Notes: generated by a model from the sequence alone, not told the origin. A DNA stretch of 64,000 bases from Leptothermofonsia sichuanensis E412 (GCF_019891175.1 NZ_CP072600.1:4836001-4900000), one strand, 5' to 3'; counted from the first letter of the stretch, positions 1-7,930 are shown. Made by a program: numbers and translations.

Positions 1-69
1 AGTCTTTAATTGGGGCTGACAGTTCTACGGGTTCTACGGAAGGTTAGTGGCTGTAATTAAGCAGAGGGT

Positions 70-1218
70 GTGGCAACTTCCAGGCGACGATCGCGCGCTC
101 ATAATTTGAAAGACTCGGCAGGCAGTTATGGCCGCTTGCCGAGTTTTGACATAAATGACTTAAGGCAATCCTTACTAAGCTGGTATCGCCAGTCTGGTAG
201 AGATTTACCGTGGCGGCAGAGTCGTGATCCCTATGCCATATGGGTTTCTGAAATCATGTTGCAGCAGACCCAGGTGAAGACGGTCATCCCCTACTATCAG
301 CGCTGGCTCCAGCAATTTCCAACTATCCAGGATCTGGCAGAATCGGACCAACAACAAGTACTCAAAACCTGGCAGGGATTGGGATACTATGCCCGCGCCC
401 GCAATCTGTACCGGGCTGCGCAACAAATTGTGCAACAGTATGGTGGTGAATTTCCTGACCAGCTAGAAGCCGTAATGGCACTACCTGGAATTGGCCGAAC
501 AACCGCAGGGGGTATTTTGAGTGCGGCTTTCCATCAGCCCACGCCCATTCTGGATGGCAATGTAAAACGGGTGCTGACACGGCTAGCTGCTCTAAAGGTG
601 CCGCCCAGCCGGGCGATCGCCCAACTTTGGAAGCTTTCAGAAACCATCCTCGATCCGGATTCTCCCCGTGACTTCAACCAGGCATTGATGGACCTGGGGG
701 CAACTCTCTGCACGGTTCACAATCCCAACTGTCCAAACTGTCCCTGGAACCGTCCCTGTCAGGCTTACAATCTAGGCATTCAATCCCAACTCCCCATGAC
801 TGAATCCCACCCTCCCCTGCCTCGCAAATCAATCGGTGTTGCCGTCATCTGGAATGGTGAGGGGCAGATATTGATTGATCGCCGTCCCCAGAGTGGGCTG
901 TTGGGTGGGTTGTGGGAATTTCCCGGTGGCAAACTGGAACCAGGAGAAACTATTGAAGCCTGTATCCAGCGAGAAATCCGTGAGGAACTGGGCATTGAGA
1001 TTGAAGTGGGCGATCGCCTGATCACTGTTGACCATACCTATTCCCATTTCCACGTTACCCTGAACGTTCATCACTGCCGCCATATCAGTGGCGAACCTCA
1101 GCCCATTGAATGTGATGAAGTACGCTGGGTCACCCTGGCAGAGATTGATCAATACCCTTTCCCAAAGGCAAACCTCCAGATTATCGAAGCCCTACGGCAA
1201 GACGCCTCAGGTTCCTGA
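70..1218 (+). CDS. mutY: A/G-specific adenine glycosylase MutY
   Basis: Removes adenine mispaired with 8-oxoguanine in base-excision repair. The 382-aa protein starts at GTG 70. It has the HhH-GPD core with helix-hairpin-helix LPGIGRTTAGGIL and the following LDGNVKRVL, whose Asp is the catalytic position of the family. A [4Fe-4S] cluster loop follows, with four Cys spaced C-x6-C-x2-C-x5-C starting at about C214. A C-terminal MutT/NUDIX-like domain then carries a complete-looking Nudix box at about residues 286-308 (GGKLEPGE...REIREELGIE). In most MutY proteins this C-terminal domain reads the 8-oxoG strand and lacks an intact Nudix box, so a well-preserved box is slightly unusual. The gene appears to be single, with no cotranscribed neighbour downstream. 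Confidence 0.95.
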   Translation: MATSRRRSRAHNLKDSAGSYGRLPSFDINDLRQSLLSWYRQSGRDLPWRQSRDPYAIWVSEIMLQQTQVKTVIPYYQRWLQQFPTIQDLAESDQQQVLKTWQGLGYYARARNLYRAAQQIVQQYGGEFPDQLEAVMALPGIGRTTAGGILSAAFHQPTPILDGNVKRVLTRLAALKVPPSRAIAQLWKLSETILDPDSPRDFNQALMDLGATLCTVHNPNCPNCPWNRPCQAYNLGIQSQLPMTESHPPLPRKSIGVAVIWNGEGQILIDRRPQSGLLGGLWEFPGGKLEPGETIEACIQREIREELGIEIEVGDRLITVDHTYSHFHVTLNVHHCRHISGEPQPIECDEVRWVTLAEIDQYPFPKANLQIIEALRQDASGS

Positions 1219-1258
1219 CAATCTTTCTACCCAATCCTTGAATTATTTGTTATATTAA

Positions 1259-1276
1259 TTTACAAAGCTTTGCAAA
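1259..1276 (+). promoter_or_regulatory. Candidate HLR1 (RpaB) element upstream of hli
   Basis: TTTACAAAGCTTTGCAAA matches the high-light regulatory element consensus of two (G/T)TTACA(A/T)(A/T) half sites separated by 2 nt, with one mismatch in the second half. It overlaps a perfect 16-bp palindrome AAGCTTTGCAAAGCTT (1265-1280). A possible -10 (TATATT, 1251-1256) lies just upstream, which would put the element over the transcription start. That is a repressor-like position. HLR1/RpaB control of hli genes is established in cyanobacteria; this site is inferred from sequence only. Confidence 0.5.
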
Positions 1277-1367
1277 GCTTCATCAAGGAAGGTTAAGCCT
1301 TCTCTGAATGCTCTAGTTTTACGTGTCCGTATCCTTTGTCAACTTACAACCGTTCGGAGTGTTCATT

Positions 1368-1550
1368 ATGCAAGACGCAACTAAAGTTACAACCCCCGCT
1401 GTTGAAGCAGATCGCAATGCATGGAAGCTTGGTTTTACTCCCCAGGCTGAGCTGTGGAACGGTCGTCTGGCAATGATCGGCTTCCTGTCTGCTCTGTTAA
1501 TCGAATTGTTCTCTGGCCAGGGTGTGCTCCACTTCTGGGGTTTACTGTAA
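1368..1550 (+). CDS. High-light-inducible protein (Hli/SCP), one-helix CAB-like
   Basis: The 60-aa protein contains the chlorophyll-binding signature [17 protein letters not shown] (ExxNGRxAMxGF) in a single transmembrane helix. It belongs to the ELIP/HLIP/CAB superfamily, which binds chlorophyll and carotenoid near photosystem II and dissipates excess energy. ATG 1368 is preferred over the upstream GTG at 1323 because the extra N-terminal 15 residues do not look like an Hli N-terminus and would sit in the leader. The gene is preceded by a candidate HLR1 site and followed by a long inverted repeat that probably ends the transcript. Confidence 0.92.
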   Translation: MQDATKVTTPAVEADRNAWKLGFTPQAELWNGRLAMIGFLSALLIELFSGQGVLHFWGLL

Positions 1551-1598
1551 ACTCGGCTTAAACTTTTTCCTGACCCATCAGGGGTTTTCATTGGTTTG

Positions 1599-1650
1599 CC
1601 GCAGCCTTTCTCCTGCTACTACATGGGTAGTCCCAGAAGAAAGGCTGCGG
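1599..1650 (+). terminator. Inverted repeat downstream of hli
   Basis: A perfect 13-bp inverted repeat (CCGCAGCCTTTCT at 1599-1611, complement at 1638-1650) has a 26-nt loop and is followed by TTTCGT. It is probably the hli transcript end. The loop is long for a classic intrinsic terminator, so it could instead be a dispersed hairpin. Confidence 0.5.
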
Positions 1651-1722
1651 TTTCGTGCTTCTACTCAAGCGGCGGAACCGTCTAAATTATGGTTCTCTCT
1701 GCGGATAAGGTTTGGCCTTTAA

Positions 1723-1738
1723 TGTGATATATATCACA
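1723..1738. promoter_or_regulatory. Perfect CRP/SYCRP1-type palindrome
   Basis: TGTGATATATATCACA is an exact match to TGTGA-N6-TCACA, the binding consensus of CRP and of cyanobacterial cAMP receptor SYCRP1. It lies about 250 bp upstream of the PEP-CTERM gene and downstream of the hli hairpin. The hli-to-PEP-CTERM gap (1551-1985) otherwise shows no gene. The role is inferred from the match alone. Confidence 0.5.
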
Positions 1739-1985
1739 GCTATTTTCCGTGAAAGCCTCTCGCCAGGGTTTGTGTCTGACCGTTTTATCCCACTCTATGA
1801 AGCTATCCATAGGATTTTCAGCCAGTCCTTGAAAACTCAATCAAGTCAGTATTTTTACTAATAAGTCTCAAAATATACGTAGCTTATGCTCCAGAGAAAT
1901 AACGGTCCATCTATTGGATGCCGAAAATGAATGGCAAAAATGGATGGCAACCAGTGAACCCGTCAAAACTCTAGGAGCGATCGCA

Positions 1986-2726
1986 ATGAAGGGAATGCCT
2001 TGCAAACCTACCACTCTGTCTGCTGTGGCAGCAGGTATTACACTGCTTTCTTCTGCTGGTTTCGTTGATCCTGCCCAGGCATTCAGTGTCTCCATTTCTC
2101 CCAGTGCCTGTTCTCTCTCCAGATGCAGCACGGAGAATACGGGTGCAGCCACCCTGCTGGATTTTACCTTTACCCAGAGCGGTAATAATGTCTTGCTGAA
2201 TCTGGGGATCAGCAACACCACCAATGGCAGTGTTGGGTTGGGGGCAACCCAGGCTACCCTGGTTGGCGTAGCATTTGACCTGATCAGCGGCGTCACTCTG
2301 TCTGCCGTCAATTACAACGCTGGTAGCAGCGGCTTTACCAAGTTCTGGAAAGATGCGGCTTTGAATCCCTTTGGAACCTTTGATGTGGGCATCAGCCCTA
2401 ACCGTCAAACCTTTGCCGGTGGCAATCCTCAAACGGGTTTAACTGCCGGACAAACCACCCTGGTGAGCTTTTTGCTAACTGGCAGCAATTTAGATGCAGC
2501 GACGGTCGAGTCTTCCTTCCTGCGCGGGTTCAGTGATGGTTCCTTACAGGTGGCAGCCCGATTCCAGCAGGTTAATGCCGGAGGAGGCAGCGACAAAGTT
2601 CTGGGCGGGGTGATTGAGAGTGGACCTTCAGAGGCAGTTCCCGAACCTACAACCATTTTGGGCGTTGCGGCAGCCGGTACGTTCTTGATCAGCCGGAAAA
2701 AACTACAGCGTCAAAATGCTAAGTAA
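1986..2726 (+). CDS. PEP-CTERM sorting domain exported protein
   Basis: The 246-aa protein is predicted to be exported. ATG 1986 is preferred over the in-frame upstream ATG at 1914 because AGGAG (1973-1977) sits 8 nt before it and the resulting N-terminus is a proper signal peptide: basic start, hydrophobic LSAVAAGITLLSSAGF, then an AQA cleavage site. The middle is Gly/Ser/Asn/Thr-rich and beta-like, with no recognised domain. The C-terminus has the PEP-CTERM tripartite signal: VPEPTT, a hydrophobic stretch (ILGVAAAGTFLI) and a basic tail (SRKKLQRQ). Such proteins are processed by an exosortase, which is not encoded in this window. The substrate and function are unknown. Confidence 0.8.
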   Translation: MKGMPCKPTTLSAVAAGITLLSSAGFVDPAQAFSVSISPSACSLSRCSTENTGAATLLDFTFTQSGNNVLLNLGISNTTNGSVGLGATQATLVGVAFDLISGVTLSAVNYNAGSSGFTKFWKDAALNPFGTFDVGISPNRQTFAGGNPQTGLTAGQTTLVSFLLTGSNLDAATVESSFLRGFSDGSLQVAARFQQVNAGGGSDKVLGGVIESGPSEAVPEPTTILGVAAAGTFLISRKKLQRQNAK

Positions 2727-2759
2727 CCTGTCACGAAAACAGCCCATGCTGAACTGGTG

Positions 2760-3776
2760 TTAGGGGTCGGCAGGTAGTAAGAATCTTTTGCCAGGATGAA
2801 CCAGACCATTCATCCTGGCAAAAGATTTTCTGAATTTTTCCACGGCTGTTTGTAAGTGAGAGGGTAGCCACTCATCATATTGAGGATAAACGGGCAAACG
2901 AGGAATCAAATCCCATCCTGCTGCTTTCAAAGTAGCTGCCAGTTCAGAATCAATGGGATGAGGATAATTGGGGTTAACCTCATCACGAGGTCCAATTCCC
3001 CCCAGATCTCTTACCCCCGCTTCCAGACAGGCAATCAGATAACCATCATCCCGTATCAGATTGGGGGGAACTTGAAGTGTAATGTCGGTTGGGAGGACCT
3101 GACGAGCAAGGGTAATGGTATCAACTAAATCTTCTGATTTGAAAGGAGAACTTGCCCACACCTCATGCTTTCCAGGACTGTAGGGTTGTAGGATGACCTC
3201 TTGAATATGCCCAAACCGTTGATGAATCCGGGCGATCGCGGTCAGTGTTTCCTGTCGTTCTGCCACTGTTTCACCAATTCCCAGCAGCATCCCGGTTGTA
3301 AATGGAATTTGCAATTCACCTGCCCAGATTAACTGTTGCAACCTCAGTTCCGGGAGCTTGCTGGGTGCATGGCGATGCACAGACTGCAACAGTTTTGGAG
3401 TCACCTGCTCCAGCATTAACCCCATCGAGACATTGACTGTGCGGAGTTGTGCCATCTCAGTCTGGCTCAGGGGACCTGCATTGGTATGGGGCAGAAATCC
3501 CAGGGATAGAGCAAGTTCACACAGGTCGTAAATTCTTTGAAACCAAATCTTTCGTTGCGGACTTTGGGGATGCACCTCGCCACTGAGGACAAGCACCTCA
3601 ATCACTCCGGCAGGTTTTAGTGCTTTCAACTGAATCTCAGCGTCCACCAGCGATAGCCACGGGCTTTTACCCGGATCTGTTCGGAAATTACAGTAACTAC
3701 AACGGTTGAAACACTCATAGGTTGGAACAATCGTGTATGCAGGACTGTAAGTAACGGTCCTATCCAGGAATGCCAT
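2760..3776 (-). CDS. cofG: 7,8-didemethyl-8-hydroxy-5-deazariboflavin synthase subunit CofG
   Basis: A radical-SAM enzyme that, with CofH, builds the deazaflavin 8-HDF (F0), used in cyanobacteria mainly as an antenna chromophore of photolyase-type proteins. The 338-aa protein carries the radical-SAM triad C22-x3-C26-x2-C29 within YECFNRCSYCNF. Next come a conserved VLVLSGEVHP segment and GMLLGIGET, and a C-terminal GGIGPRDEVNPNYPHP stretch typical of CofG. No cofH lies in the window. The last codons are embedded in a perfect 19-bp inverted repeat (2782-2827). Confidence 0.9.
   Translation of the reverse strand: MAFLDRTVTYSPAYTIVPTYECFNRCSYCNFRTDPGKSPWLSLVDAEIQLKALKPAGVIEVLVLSGEVHPQSPQRKIWFQRIYDLCELALSLGFLPHTNAGPLSQTEMAQLRTVNVSMGLMLEQVTPKLLQSVHRHAPSKLPELRLQQLIWAGELQIPFTTGMLLGIGETVAERQETLTAIARIHQRFGHIQEVILQPYSPGKHEVWASSPFKSEDLVDTITLARQVLPTDITLQVPPNLIRDDGYLIACLEAGVRDLGGIGPRDEVNPNYPHPIDSELAATLKAAGWDLIPRLPVYPQYDEWLPSHLQTAVEKFRKSFARMNGLVHPGKRFLLPADP
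2782..2827. terminator. Perfect 19-bp hairpin in the 3' end of cofG, facing the PEP-CTERM gene
   Basis: Arms 2782-2800 and 2809-2827 are exact complements with an 8-nt loop. On the plus strand the hairpin is followed by TTCTGAATTTTTC, so it can act as the terminator of the convergent PEP-CTERM gene. On the minus strand it encodes part of the last 20 residues of CofG. Confidence 0.55.
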
Positions 3777-3869
3777 AGCAGTCGATACTCAGTTGAGTTT
3801 TAAGAGTTTTGAGTTCTGAATTAAGCCATTCAACTCTTAATTCTTAACTCATAACCCTCACGCTTAACT

Positions 3870-4658
3870 TTACTGAGAGCACCAGAACTTTTCCTGCCCC
3901 TGGAAACTCCGGCGTTTGGCATACACATTCTTGACGTGGGTCTTAACCGTGTTCAGGCTAATCTGGAGCATTTTGGCAATTTCCTGGTAAGTATATTCTT
4001 GCCGCAACAGCATCCAGACCTCTACTTCCCGGTCGGTCAGATCATACTTTTTCTGTTCGATCCGTAACTCCTCTTTAAGGGAGTCGGTGCAGTTTTCAAT
4101 GAATACCAGAATGTAGGGGTATTGATAGGTTTCCTGGTTCTTGATTGAATAGGAGCCAGTGCCTGTGTCATCCTCTAGAACCTTGCCGTTTCCCTGGGCA
4201 GCCGTGGCATGAAACCAGCGAGCTTTGATGCGGACAGTCTGGTGGCTACTGGTTCGACATTCCAGGACGAGTGGGTGATTCATGGGATGGTTTTCCCGAA
4301 TTAGACGATGACAAACCTCAGAGATTACAGTTGGCAGTTCGAGAGCAGACCACGGAATCTCGGATAGTGCCTGACAGATTTCCTTTGCCTTTCCATTCCA
4401 GTAGATGGGTTTCAGGCTACGGGAAACGACGATGATGCCTTCCTGAAGCAACTCCAGTAAGTTACTCCACAAGAGACTCAGTTCAGGTCCTTCGTCATGA
4501 CATGGCCTTACAGATCTATCGGGTGGTTTTTTGTCGGAAATTCTACCAGGGTCACGGCGTTGGGAGCGGGTGCTGCTAAAACTGCCGGCAGCAGGGTTGC
4601 AGAACAGAGAACTGACAGACGCAGATTCCAACGGAACTGAAAATAAACGGGCTGTCAT
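3870..4658 (-). CDS. PAS-like/LuxR-type DNA-binding regulator
   Basis: A 262-aa probable transcriptional regulator. The N-terminal ~55 residues are Ser/Pro/Arg-rich and may be disordered, so the true start could be internal. Residues ~60-190 resemble a PAS sensor fold (LLELLQEGIIVVSRSLKPIYWN, then a beta-rich half ending in YILVFIENCTD). A GerE/LuxR helix-turn-helix follows at ~209-252 (LTDREVEVWMLLRQEYTYQEI, then ISLNTVKTHVKNVY). There is no receiver domain. It is a stand-alone gene transcribed in the same direction as cofG, about 90 bp upstream of it. The signal sensed and the target genes are unknown. Confidence 0.75.
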   Translation of the reverse strand: MTARLFSVPLESASVSSLFCNPAAGSFSSTRSQRRDPGRISDKKPPDRSVRPCHDEGPELSLLWSNLLELLQEGIIVVSRSLKPIYWNGKAKEICQALSEIPWSALELPTVISEVCHRLIRENHPMNHPLVLECRTSSHQTVRIKARWFHATAAQGNGKVLEDDTGTGSYSIKNQETYQYPYILVFIENCTDSLKEELRIEQKKYDLTDREVEVWMLLRQEYTYQEIAKMLQISLNTVKTHVKNVYAKRRSFQGQEKFWCSQ

Positions 4659-4968
4659 AGAGCAGGTTCCTCAAGTATTGAGGCTATTCTGATCCTTGAG
4701 TTTATGAAGTGACAATGAGCAGCCCGCAGTCAGCTCCAGGTTAGCGAATCAAGTCCAGGGAAACTGAAGTGAGGTGAAGCAAGGTGAAACTGTATGAAGT
4801 TTTTCCCCTATTCCGATTGTGGGATAGGAAAAACTGGTCAATAATTAGGATGAGTTTGTTCACCTGCAATCAGGACAGGCAAAGTCTGACCTTAATTTTG
4901 AGGATGGGCAACGGCTGGCAGCAATTTCAGGGTTATCTGTGCAAGCGAAACACGGCCGGCGAAATATA

Positions 4969-5060
4969 GTAGTCTGTCAAAAGCTACTTTGTGGATTGGA
5001 AAACCCACAAATAATAATCTCTTCCTGATCTCGGACTCTCAAATTCAAATCTGACAAGTC
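4969..5060. repeat. MITE-like element A with IS630-type ends
   Basis: It begins GTAGTCTGTCAA immediately after a TA dinucleotide, the same terminus as the IS630 element at 11005-12218. It shares the internal blocks GAAAACCC and AAATAATnATC with the copy at 6401-6492. The right end (CTGACAAGTC) is a degraded version of the inverted terminus. The remainder of the gap 4659-5195 shows nothing beyond the leader of the next gene; the short open frame at 4784-4969 does not look coding. Confidence 0.55.
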
Positions 5061-5195
5061 AATCGGTAACCTTTTGACTTCAGCACGTCCAGTGATATTC
5101 CAGATTTTCTGCTCAGTTTATGCAAAAGTCCTCACCCATTTGGGTACTTCTCTCATTGTCCAGTAACCCCTTGCTCCTTTTAGTGCCTGTAAATC

Positions 5196-6281
5196 ATGAG
5201 TTCCCTGAAACATTTATCGGAATCGCCAGACCGTGTAGAGCCAGAGTCCCTGGATCATTTTTTCCCTCCTGATAGGCAGCGGATCTATGTATCCATGTTG
5301 ATGGGTCGTGGCGGCTTGACTCGCCGCAGGGCAGAATACTTTGTCCGTCTCTGGGCGTATTTGCTATTGAAAGAGCAGCAAGAACGGGGAACTGGTTTGC
5401 CTGAGCCGCTAACTCAGCTCTACCCGCCAGCAGGCTCTGTTGCCTGCACGCATCGGGAAGCAGCTGAACTATTTTATGGCAATCAGGAGCGGGGCAGCGA
5501 TCGCGCCGCCGGTATGATGATTGACCGACTGGTTGCTCTGGGGTTAATTGATAAGCAATTTGATGGGCAGACCCTGTGTCTGCAAATCTGCTCGATACCA
5601 GAACTGGCGATCGCTGCTCAGAAACCTGCTGAACCCTTTACATTGGAACCGGATAGCTTCAACCCTCGCACAGACGCCATTCCGGTTGCCAACCTCTTCA
5701 CCCGTGCTTACGCTGAAATTGTCAAAGACTCTGCGGCTGCCTCTCATAAACTGGCAAAACTGCTTCGTTATTGGACACAGCAATATCCAAAAGTTGTCAG
5801 AGTTTTACGCCGTTCCGATAATCTTAACCCGGTCGCCTTTTATATCCTGTATCCGGTTGCCAGTGAGTCGGAGATTCATTTCTTTCAGCCTCCAGGCAAG
5901 AGCTTCTATCTATCCAATGATGTTGAGGAAGACCCCTTCAAGATGGCAACCCCTGGGGATAGCCATTGCACTTCCATCTACATTCGAGCCTGGGTCATTG
6001 ATGTTGCCCACCTGCAAAAGGCAAACCTGAAGCTGATGTTGCAAGATACACGAGATTCCCTGGTTGAAATTCAGAAGGATTTTCCAGGTATCTGTGACCT
6101 TTACTCTCTGATTATTCATCCTCTGCATGAGGAATTGCGTCTGGCGCTTGGATTTCAAAAAACCTTTCAGGATGCTCAGCGTCCTTACAGTTGGGTTTAC
6201 CTGGGGCTGGATCGACTCTTGGAGCTCGACATTGATCAGGCTCTGGCTAACCTGAAACTTGCTCCCACCGCCAAGCTCTAG
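5196..6281 (+). CDS. Conserved cyanobacterial protein of unknown function
   Basis: A 361-aa soluble protein with no signal peptide or transmembrane segment. Residues ~20-140 are helical and rich in charged residues (RIYVSMLMGRGGLTRRRAEY, then a segment resembling a winged helix). Residues ~165-345 form an alpha/beta region with a pattern reminiscent of GNAT acetyltransferases (AFYILYPVASES, then IYIRAWVIDVAHL, then the helix LHEELRLALGFQKT). The GNAT similarity is my inference and no acetyl-CoA motif is certain. It lies between two MITE-like copies. Its stop codon is fused to the start of dispersed repeat R1. Confidence 0.7.
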   Translation: MSSLKHLSESPDRVEPESLDHFFPPDRQRIYVSMLMGRGGLTRRRAEYFVRLWAYLLLKEQQERGTGLPEPLTQLYPPAGSVACTHREAAELFYGNQERGSDRAAGMMIDRLVALGLIDKQFDGQTLCLQICSIPELAIAAQKPAEPFTLEPDSFNPRTDAIPVANLFTRAYAEIVKDSAAASHKLAKLLRYWTQQYPKVVRVLRRSDNLNPVAFYILYPVASESEIHFFQPPGKSFYLSNDVEEDPFKMATPGDSHCTSIYIRAWVIDVAHLQKANLKLMLQDTRDSLVEIQKDFPGICDLYSLIIHPLHEELRLALGFQKTFQDAQRPYSWVYLGLDRLLELDIDQALANLKLAPTAKL

Positions 6282-6398
6282 TGCATTGCGGCAGAAGTTT
6301 TTCACCACAAAGGCACGAAGGGACACAAAGTTTCTTCGCGCGCTTTGGGTCTTTGTGGTTCAAACTAAAACTGACGGGTTATTGTCAGCAACCTGCAC
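6279..6398. repeat. Dispersed repeat R1, uninterrupted copy
   Basis: CTAGTGCATTGCGGCAGAAG ... CACCACAAAGGC ... GTCTTTGTGGTT ... CAACCTGCAC recurs at 16339-16510, where the central part is interrupted by hairpin R2. A short fragment, TGCATTGCGACAGAAG, appears at about 38383-38398. The centre is an imperfect palindrome (ACCACAAAG / CTTTGTGGT). The repeat overlaps the stop codon of the preceding gene. With the next two repeats it fills the gap 6282-6816. Confidence 0.7.
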
Positions 6399-6400
6399 AA

Positions 6401-6492
6401 GTAGTCTGGCAAGAATTATTTGGGGGCTGAAAACCCTGAAATAATCATCCCTTTTCTCCCCCAGATTCACAACTACAAAGTTGACAGACTAC
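6401..6492. repeat. MITE-like element B with IS630-type ends
   Basis: A 92-bp element with 12-bp terminal inverted repeats (GTAGTCTGGCAA at the left, TTGACAGACTAC at the right, one mismatch). The right end extends the match to the IS630 terminus to 17 bp (CAAAGTTGACAGACTAC). It sits directly after the end of R1. In the other R1 copy (16505-16520) the corresponding junction CCTGCACTGGTGGTTCTG lacks the element, so that copy looks like an empty site. Confidence 0.6.
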
Positions 6493-6648
6493 GAGGTTCT
6501 GGAATGAATTGATCCCCTATTCATTCATCTCCCTTAGCAAACCAGGAGATGGGCGATCGCACGCGCAACAGGACATTTGGACGCAGTGATTGTCGGATAA
6601 TTCGATGCGGTTCCCTGGGGAACGGGCAGTAAGGGGCCGGCTGAACAG

Positions 6649-6728
6649 GGCGTTGCTGAAAAGTGGGATGAATTGAAACGAAGTTTCAAGCATCCAGCAC
6701 CTTTTTCATCCCCAGATTTAGCAATGCC
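6649..6728. repeat. MITE-like element R5, copy 1, with flanking direct repeats
   Basis: An 80-bp element with terminal inverted repeats GGCGTTGCTGAA / TTTAGCAATGCC and an internal palindrome around TTGAAACGAAGTTTCAA. It is flanked by the direct repeat GGCTGAACAG (6639-6648 and 6730-6739), consistent with a target-site duplication. A second copy lies at 44444-44524. Confidence 0.65.
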
Positions 6729-6816
6729 TGGCTGAACAGGCTCATTTCGGGTTAAATATTGCATTGATATACTACACTTGTATTACAAACCTGCCCAATA
6801 CTTAAGGAGTACTGCT

Positions 6817-7149
6817 ATGCATACATTGACTCGCACATCCACCACTGAGATGGAAGTAACCAGCATTCGTCTGGAGCGGGAATTGAAAGAACGTCTGAAG
6901 GAGCTTGCGGGTAGCCAGGGCTACCAGGCACTCATTCGAGATATTCTCTGGAACTATGTGCAGCAAAAGGCGGGAGACTTTACACCTCAGATTGCAAAGA
7001 GCGAAATCCGTGCCACGATCGCCGCCACTGCCCGTCAGGAAGAACGCTGCGCCCTCACAGGCAGACCGATCCGACCCACGGAATCAATGCTCCTGGGACT
7101 GACGACAAATGGACTCCTGCTTCCCCTGATTCCCGATAGCCTGCACTAG
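6817..7149 (+). CDS. Ribbon-helix-helix domain protein
   Basis: A 110-aa protein. ATG 6817 is chosen because AAGGAG (6804-6809) lies 7 nt upstream; a longer frame from 6778 would include the leader. Residues ~13-50 fit a ribbon-helix-helix DNA-binding fold: strand EVTSIRL, helices ERELKERLKELAG and YQALIRDILWNYV. The C-terminal half (EERCALTGRPIRPTESM, then LTTNGLLLPLIP) is a conserved-looking tail with one Cys. The methyltransferase gene begins 12 nt after its stop, so the two are probably cotranscribed. It could be a regulator or the antitoxin-like half of a pair; no partner toxin is evident. Confidence 0.7.
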   Translation: MHTLTRTSTTEMEVTSIRLERELKERLKELAGSQGYQALIRDILWNYVQQKAGDFTPQIAKSEIRATIAATARQEERCALTGRPIRPTESMLLGLTTNGLLLPLIPDSLH

Positions 7150-7161
7150 GAAATCTGCCCT

Positions 7162-7881
7162 ATGAGAACTGATACCGTTTGGCAGGATAAAGCACTGGTA
7201 GAACACTTTTTGACCGGCGTTCGGGCAGCCATTCCTTTTGCCACTGATCAGATCAACGTCGCGCTGCAAGTCGTTGATCGCACCGGGCACCGGGTTCACC
7301 GAATTGCTGATCTGGGCTGTGGGGATGGGGCGATCGCCCAGGCAGCCCTGATCCATTATCCAGACGCCCATGTGACCGCCCTCGACTTCTCTGAACCAAT
7401 GCTGGATCAGGCAAACCAGCGCCTGCGATCGTTTAGGGAACGGGTCACCCTGGTTCAGTCAGACCTTTACACGGCTGACTGGCAAAAGGGGCTAGAACCG
7501 TTTGATGTTATTTTCTCAGGCTACTGCATTCACCACTTACCTGATCGCCGCAAACAGGAACTCTACCGTGAGATCTATCACCTGCTCAATCCCGGTGGCT
7601 GTTTCCTGAACATTGAACATGTAGCATCGCCAACTCCCTGGGTCGAAGCCCTATTTAATGAATCCCTGGTAGATGCTCTTTATGCCTGGCATTTGTCCCA
7701 GGGGGGCACTGATTCCAGGGAAGTCGTCGCTCAACGCTTTGTCTACTGGGAAGATAAAAAAGCCAATATCCTGACACCCGTTGAAGTTCAGTGCAACTGG
7801 CTGCGGGCGATCGGCTTTCAGCAGGTGGACTGTTTCTTCAAGTGGTATGAGCTGGCAGTATTTGGAGGCGTGAAAAAGTAA
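7162..7881 (+). CDS. Class I SAM-dependent methyltransferase
   Basis: A 239-aa Rossmann-fold methyltransferase. The SAM-binding motif I is IADLGCGDGAIAQAA, the acidic end of strand 2 is VTALDFSEPML, and motif IV is FDVIFSGYCIHHL. The C-terminal part (GFQQVDCFFKWYELAVFGG) resembles small-molecule methyltransferases. The substrate is not predictable. It is probably in an operon with the ribbon-helix-helix gene 12 nt upstream. A strong hairpin follows its stop. Confidence 0.85.
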   Translation: MRTDTVWQDKALVEHFLTGVRAAIPFATDQINVALQVVDRTGHRVHRIADLGCGDGAIAQAALIHYPDAHVTALDFSEPMLDQANQRLRSFRERVTLVQSDLYTADWQKGLEPFDVIFSGYCIHHLPDRRKQELYREIYHLLNPGGCFLNIEHVASPTPWVEALFNESLVDALYAWHLSQGGTDSREVVAQRFVYWEDKKANILTPVEVQCNWLRAIGFQQVDCFFKWYELAVFGGVKK

Positions 7882-7890
7882 TGATGAGTT

Positions 7891-7930
7891 TTGAGTGATG
7901 GGTTTTGCTGCTCCCAAACCCATCACTCAA
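7891..7930 (+). terminator. Hairpin after the methyltransferase gene
   Basis: A perfect 15-bp inverted repeat (7891-7905 and 7916-7930) with a 10-nt loop starts 10 nt after the stop codon. The trailing T-run is weak. Confidence 0.6.

Noticed and set aside
1522..1722. 66-aa frame overlapping the end of hli
   Set aside because: It crosses the downstream hairpin and has no support; shadow of hli.
4784..4969. 61-aa open frame before the MITE-like element A
   Set aside because: No ribosome-binding site or recognisable domain; composition is not protein-like and it runs into the element's TA.
4969..6492. Composite transposon formed by the two MITE-like elements around the 361-aa gene
   Set aside because: Each element has its own two ends and similar interior, so they are separate copies rather than the two ends of one transposon.
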